Assembly: GCF_006569185.2 (NCBI RefSeq)
Contig: NZ_VIGC02000005.1
Span: forward strand, 180,898 to 244,897
DNA: 64,000 bases
Source: Litorilinea aerophila
Lineage (GTDB): Bacteria; Chloroflexota; Anaerolineae; Caldilineales; Caldilineaceae
Direction of reading: 5' to 3'
Positions 59,619-64,000 of the stretch are shown one piece after another. A program made the translations under genes and the position numbers. The notes beneath the pieces are model-generated. The model was not told where the DNA came from, searched no databases, and worked only from the letters and a program-made list of their open reading frames with translations. Each line of letters begins with the position of its first letter. Positions within the stretch are counted from its first letter, which is position 1.

Positions 59619-60916
59619 AGCCGATCCTGGTGATCGGGCTGACCACGGCCGGGGCATCCAGCCTGCCGCCGAACCTGCTGGCCCAGATCCAGGCGGCGGA
59701 CCTGCTGGTGGGCGGGCGCCGTCACCTGTCGTACTTTCCCCAGTTCCAGGGGGAAACCTTCCCCCTGGGCGCAGATATGGACGCGCTGCGGGTGCGCCTG
59801 GGTCAGGCCTGGGAGCAGGGCCAGCAGGTTGTCGTGTTGGCATCGGGCGATCCCCTCTGCTACGGCATTGGCAGCACCCTTCGCCGTTTTTTCCCACCCG
59901 AGATGTTGCGCTTCGTGCCCGCGCCGAGCGCGTTTCAGCTGGCCTTTGCCGCCCTGGGGGAGCCCTGGCACGACGCGACCCTGGTCAGTGCCCATGGCCG
60001 CCCCCTGGACCAGGTGGTGCAGGCAGTCCGGGCCGCGGCCAAGGTCGCCATCCTGACTGATCCGCACCATACGCCGGCGGCCATTGGCCGGGCGCTGCTG
60101 GAGGATGGCCTGGATCCGGAGACGGCGGTGGCCGTCTGCGAAAATCTGGGGGGCCCCACGGCCCACGTGGCGCGCATGAGCCTCTCCGGGTTGTGCGGGT
60201 ATCAGGCCGCGCCCCTGAACGTGGTGGTGGTCTGGAATCCATGGGTCAGGGCTCCGGCTGGAGAGCATGGTGGGGTGAATCGACCTGTGGAAGGCCTGCC
60301 GCCAGGGCTGCCTGACAGCGCCTTCCGCACAGAGGGCGGCCAGATCACCAAGCGAGAGGTGCGGCTGCTGAGCCTGGCGGAACTGGCCCTGGGCCCGGGG
60401 GAGATCCTGTGGGACATCGGCGCGGGCAGCGGCGCCCTTGCCATCGAAGCGGCCCGGTCGCGCCCTACGGCCACCGTCTACGCGGTGGAGCGTCGGGAGA
60501 TCCTCTTCCAGCACCTCCAGGAGAACCTGCGCCGCTTCCCTGCGCCGAACTTGCGGGCCTATCGGGGCAGTGCGCCTGAAGCCTGCACATCCTGGCCCGA
60601 TCCCCACGCCGTCTTCATCGGCGGCAGCGGTGGCCGGCTAGCGGATCTGATCGCCCTGGCCCAGGCGCGGTTGCGGCCAGGCGGCCGGCTGGTCGTCAAC
60701 CTGGTCACCCTGGATAGCCTGGCCATCGCCCTGACCCTTTTGCCCGCGGCCCAGCTGGTGCAACTTCAGGTCAGCCGGGCCGTGCCGATCCTGGAGACGC
60801 TGCGTTTTCAGGCCCTGAACCCAGTTTTCATCCTTACCTGGCGCCAGGGGAGGACCGCCGCCCCGGCCCCGCCTGCTGCCGGGCAGCCACCACAGACAAC
60901 GGATGGACCGCCATGA
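59615..60916 (+). CDS. cbiET: CbiET fusion: cobalt-precorrin-7 C5-methyltransferase and C15-methyltransferase/decarboxylase
   Basis: A 433-residue fusion. Residues 1-210 are the CbiE class III methyltransferase (VVVLASGDPLCYGIGSTL; APSAFQLAFAALGEPWHDATLVSAHGR). Residues 245-415 are the CbiT class I methyltransferase with SAM motif WDIGAGSGALAIE (Asp267). The Pro-rich tail is disordered. Fusion of these partners is common and is equivalent to CobL. GGAGGAGGAATC precedes the ATG, overlapping the cbiD stop by four bases; its own stop overlaps cbiL. Confidence 0.94.
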   Translation: MKPILVIGLTTAGASSLPPNLLAQIQAADLLVGGRRHLSYFPQFQGETFPLGADMDALRVRLGQAWEQGQQVVVLASGDPLCYGIGSTLRRFFPPEMLRFVPAPSAFQLAFAALGEPWHDATLVSAHGRPLDQVVQAVRAAAKVAILTDPHHTPAAIGRALLEDGLDPETAVAVCENLGGPTAHVARMSLSGLCGYQAAPLNVVVVWNPWVRAPAGEHGGVNRPVEGLPPGLPDSAFRTEGGQITKREVRLLSLAELALGPGEILWDIGAGSGALAIEAARSRPTATVYAVERREILFQHLQENLRRFPAPNLRAYRGSAPEACTSWPDPHAVFIGGSGGRLADLIALAQARLRPGGRLVVNLVTLDSLAIALTLLPAAQLVQLQVSRAVPILETLRFQALNPVFILTWRQGRTAAPAPPAAGQPPQTTDGPP

Positions 60917-61653
60917 CGAACGATTCCCTGACGGCTGTGGGCCTGGGGCCCGGCGACCCGGAGCTGTTGACCTTAAAAGGGCTGCGGGCCATCCAGGCGG
61001 CGCAGCTCATCTTTGTGCCCCGAAGCCGCGGCCGGGGGCAAAGCCTGGCCCTGCAGGTGGCCAGCCCCCACATCGACCCGGCCCGGCAGACCGTGATTGA
61101 ACTGCCCCTGCCCATGACCCGGGATGCGGAGGTGCTGGAGTCTGCCTGGCAGGCGGCGGCAGAGACCATCGCGGCCGCATTCCAGGAGCTGCGGGTCCAG
61201 GGGGTCGTCGACCGCCGGGGCGTCTATCTGCTGCTGGGGGATCCCCTGCTATACGGCACTTTTCCCTACATCCAGGCGGCGCTGCAGCGCCTCTGCCCGG
61301 CCATGGCCGTGGAGATTGTCCCCGGCGTGACCTCCTTCGCGGCCGCGGCGGCCCGGATCCAGCAGCCCCTGAGCGCCATGGCCGGACGGGTGGCCATCCT
61401 CCCGGCCAGCCATGAAACGGATGCAGCCGCCCTGAGGGAGATCCTGGCCGCCTTTGAGACCGTGATCTTGTTGAAGGTGGGACCGGTGTTGCCCCAGATG
61501 GTGCAGCTTCTGGAGGCGCTGGGCCGGCTGACGGACGCAGTCTACGTGGAGCGAGTCGGCATGCCGGACGAGCGGGTCGTCCTGGATCTGCGTCAACTGC
61601 CACCCCAGCCCACCTCCTATTTTTCCCTGATTCTCGTGACCAGGAAGCAGTGA
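60913..61653 (+). CDS. cbiL: Cobalt-precorrin-2 C20-methyltransferase
   Basis: A 246-residue class III SAM methyltransferase. It has LTAVGLGPGDPELLTLKGLR at the start, SAM-pocket motifs GVYLLLGDPLLYGTF and EIVPGVTSFAAAAARIQQPL, and the C-terminal YFSLILVTRK strand. It acts on cobalt-factor/precorrin-2, the product of the CbiX branch. It overlaps cbiET by four bases and precedes cbiFG by 16 bases. Order and overlaps show one transcription unit. Confidence 0.93.
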   Translation: MTNDSLTAVGLGPGDPELLTLKGLRAIQAAQLIFVPRSRGRGQSLALQVASPHIDPARQTVIELPLPMTRDAEVLESAWQAAAETIAAAFQELRVQGVVDRRGVYLLLGDPLLYGTFPYIQAALQRLCPAMAVEIVPGVTSFAAAAARIQQPLSAMAGRVAILPASHETDAAALREILAAFETVILLKVGPVLPQMVQLLEALGRLTDAVYVERVGMPDERVVLDLRQLPPQPTSYFSLILVTRKQ

Positions 61654-61669
61654 AAGGAAGCGCTGGCCC

Positions 61670-63649
61670 ATGAACGAGTTTTCCATCCAACCCGGCACCG
61701 TCTACTTCATCGGCGCGGGGCCGGGCGCGCCCGACCTGATCTCGGTGCGGGGGGCGTCCATCCTGGCCGCGGCGGATCTGATCCTGTACGCGGATAGCCT
61801 GGTGGAAGCCAGCATCCTGCGCTGGAGCCGCAATCCCCAGGTGCGCATCGAGCGTTCCTCGGGGTTACACCTGGAACAGATCCTGGCGTTGATGGTGGAA
61901 ACCGCCCAACGGGGGGGCGTCGTCGCCCGGGTGCACAGCGGCGATCCGGCCCTCTACGGTGCCATCCACGAGCAGATGGCCCACCTGGATGACCTGGCCA
62001 TTCCCTATGAAATTGTGCCGGGCATCACCGCCGCCTTTGCCGCGGCGGCCCGGCTGAAATGCGAGCTGACCATCCCCGACGTGGTGCAGACGGTGATCTT
62101 CACCCGCACGGCCGGGCGCACCGCCATGCCACCCCACGAAGATCTGCGCCACCTGGCCGCTTCCCGGGCTTCCCTGGCCATCTACCTGAGCGTCACCCGC
62201 ATGGGGCAGGTGGTCGCCGATCTTCGGGCCGGCGGCTATCCGGCCGAAACGCCAGTGGCCGTGCTCCACCGGGTGACCTGGCCCGACGAGAGTTACGTGG
62301 TGGGGACGCTGGCCGACATCACCGAGAAGGTGCGGGCGGCCGGCTATACCCGCCAGGCCCTGATCCTGGTCAGCCCGGCCCTGGATCCCGCCCTGAAAAG
62401 CCGTGAAGGCCGGACCACCAGCCACCTCTATGACAAGACATATACCCATCGCTTTCGCCGGGCGGTGTCCACTCCTGCCCGGCCGAAGCCGAATGGGCAG
62501 GACGCCTCCGCACCAACATCCGCCCCGGAGGCAGGCCGCTCCTCCGGGGCCGTCCTTGCGGTGACCCGGGCCGGCAGCCAGCTGGCCCTTCGCCTGGCCC
62601 AGGCACTGGAGGCTGAGCTGGTCGTGCCAGCCCGGTTCGCGCCGCCGGCCCCGGGGCCGGACATCCCCCTGACCGGTTACACCGGCTCTGTGTTGGATGA
62701 AGTACGCCGGCGCTGGTCCACCTGTCGCCAGCTGGTGCTGGTCATGCCCACCGGCGTTGCCGTCCGGGCCATCGCCCCCCTCCTGGCAGACAAACGGACA
62801 GACCCGGCGGTGGTCTGCCTGGATGAAGCCGGCCGTTCCGTGATCCCGCTGGTGGGAGGGCACAGGGGAGGGGCCAATGGGCTGGCTCGACGCCTGGCTG
62901 CGTTGACCGGCGCCCATGCGGCCATTACTACGGCCAGCGACCTGCAGGGAAAACCGGCCCTGGATCTCCTGGGCCTGGAAGAGGGGTGGCGGCTGGAAGG
63001 AGAAGAGGCCCTGACCCCTGTGAGCGCCGCCCTGGTGAACGGGGCGCCCATCGGCCTGTTCGTGGAACCGGCCCTGGCCGACGCCACCGCGCCGGTGCTG
63101 GCGCCCCTGCGTGGGCTGGGCCAGGTGCAGTCCGTGGCCAGCCTGGCCCAACTGGAGGAAGGGTTGGCCGGTCAACGCCTGGCCGCGGCCGTGATCGTAA
63201 GCCATCGCCGACTGGAGCCAGCGGCGCGGCTTTGGCAGGGCCGGGTGGTCGTCTATCGTCCGCCGCTGCTGGTGGCTGGCATCGGCTGTCGCCGCGGGGT
63301 GGACGTAGCCGAGCTACAGGAAGCCCTGGAGGCCGCGTGCGCCGACGCCGGTCTGGCCCTCTCGGCGGTGGGGGCCCTGGCCACGGCCTCCATCAAGCAG
63401 GAGGAGCCCGGCCTGCATGCCCTGGCCGCGCGGCTTCAGGTGCCCCTGGTGGTCGTTCCCGAAGGGGATCTGGCCGGGCTGGCCCCTGAGGACTTCTCGC
63501 CCAGCGCCGCCCAGGAGAAATTCGGGCTGCCCGGTGTGGCCGAGCCCTGTGCCCGGCTGGTGGCGGGCGGCCCCCTGTTGGTGCCCAAGCAGCGTTATAG
63601 CCGTTGTACCGTGGCCATCGCGTTGCGCAACTCGCCGCCGTCGCCTTGA
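61670..63649 (+). CDS. cbiFG: CbiFG fusion: cobalt-precorrin-4 C11-methyltransferase and cobalt-precorrin-5A hydrolase
   Basis: A 659-residue fusion. Residues 1-260 are CbiF (VYFIGAGPGAPDLISVRG; ARVHSGDPALYGAIHEQM; YEIVPGITAAFAAAARL). A linker (about 265-290) rich in Pro and Ala leads to CbiG (about 293-659): an N-terminal domain with VMPTGVAVRAIAPLL and GGHRGGANGLARRLAA, then the C-terminal domain VAGIGCRRGVDVAELQ with TASIKQEEPGLHALA. CbiF methylates C11 and CbiG opens the delta-lactone, consecutive steps, so fusion could channel the intermediate. It is the last cbi gene in the window; cbiH, cbiJ and cbiA are not present here. Confidence 0.93.
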   Translation: MNEFSIQPGTVYFIGAGPGAPDLISVRGASILAAADLILYADSLVEASILRWSRNPQVRIERSSGLHLEQILALMVETAQRGGVVARVHSGDPALYGAIHEQMAHLDDLAIPYEIVPGITAAFAAAARLKCELTIPDVVQTVIFTRTAGRTAMPPHEDLRHLAASRASLAIYLSVTRMGQVVADLRAGGYPAETPVAVLHRVTWPDESYVVGTLADITEKVRAAGYTRQALILVSPALDPALKSREGRTTSHLYDKTYTHRFRRAVSTPARPKPNGQDASAPTSAPEAGRSSGAVLAVTRAGSQLALRLAQALEAELVVPARFAPPAPGPDIPLTGYTGSVLDEVRRRWSTCRQLVLVMPTGVAVRAIAPLLADKRTDPAVVCLDEAGRSVIPLVGGHRGGANGLARRLAALTGAHAAITTASDLQGKPALDLLGLEEGWRLEGEEALTPVSAALVNGAPIGLFVEPALADATAPVLAPLRGLGQVQSVASLAQLEEGLAGQRLAAAVIVSHRRLEPAARLWQGRVVVYRPPLLVAGIGCRRGVDVAELQEALEAACADAGLALSAVGALATASIKQEEPGLHALAARLQVPLVVVPEGDLAGLAPEDFSPSAAQEKFGLPGVAEPCARLVAGGPLLVPKQRYSRCTVAIALRNSPPSP

Positions 63650-63655
63650 GCCGTC

Positions 63656-64000
<345 letters not shown>

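Overview
This is a GC-rich bacterial window (roughly 65 percent G+C by eye) with dense operons, Shine-Dalgarno-led starts and sigma70-like promoters. Gene content points to Chloroflexota, probably a Caldilinea/Litorilinea-like lineage: tandem SH3b plus glycoside-hydrolase-like lipoproteins with Pro-Thr linkers, anaerobic-type cobalamin genes with CbiFG and CbiET fusions, a fused GlyRS, and very abundant GTAGG-type palindromic repeats. The assignment is inferred from content; no rRNA or marker alignment was possible.

Layout. 1-410: start of htpG (minus strand) and a divergent tRNA-Leu(GAG). 604-9102: a metal/redox-stress block of two lipoprotein cytochromes c, two two-component pairs and a CopB-type copper ATPase. 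9253-9326: tRNA-Val(CAC). 9433-18473: three tandem secreted SH3b/GH-A-like proteins (the last also carries a degenerate GH18-like domain) and a membrane-anchored helical-repeat protein. 18774-31071: a sugar-phosphate isomerase homologue, a candidate structured ncRNA, a SWIM zinc-finger protein, a flippase-like membrane protein, UDP-glucose dehydrogenase interrupted by an intein, a paired M16 peptidase, acpS, a homocysteine methyltransferase/MTHFR fusion and an M50 membrane protease. 31189-34230: fused glycyl-tRNA synthetase.

34265-47850 is an accessory island. It begins with a 93-bp tandem repeat array, followed by a type I restriction-modification locus in the order hsdM, fic, mini-ORF, hsdS, GxxExxY, hsdR, small HTH. 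Palindromic repeats lie inside hsdM and hsdS in frame as well as between the genes, and the fic gene is bracketed by a duplication of the hsdM 3' end. Next come a SWIM-associated helical protein, two PIN-type toxin-antitoxin modules and decayed genes. 47925-52119 (minus strand) is a small cluster of SnoaL-like proteins, a flavin monooxygenase, a cupin and an ABM-like protein.

52344-63649 is devoted to vitamin B12. A promoter, cobalamin riboswitch and terminator precede btuFCD-like uptake genes. A repeat-filled gap follows, and then an anaerobic corrin-ring operon: cbiX with a C-terminal extension, cbiC, cbiD, cbiET, cbiL and cbiFG. Repeat arrays bracket the cbi operon on both sides.

Most notable: in-frame palindromic repeats in hsdM/hsdS, the translationally chained fic insertion, the intein at the catalytic cysteine of UDP-glucose dehydrogenase, the promoter-to-terminator ncRNA near 19.9-20.1 kb, and the modular hairpin repeats whose stems covary between copies.
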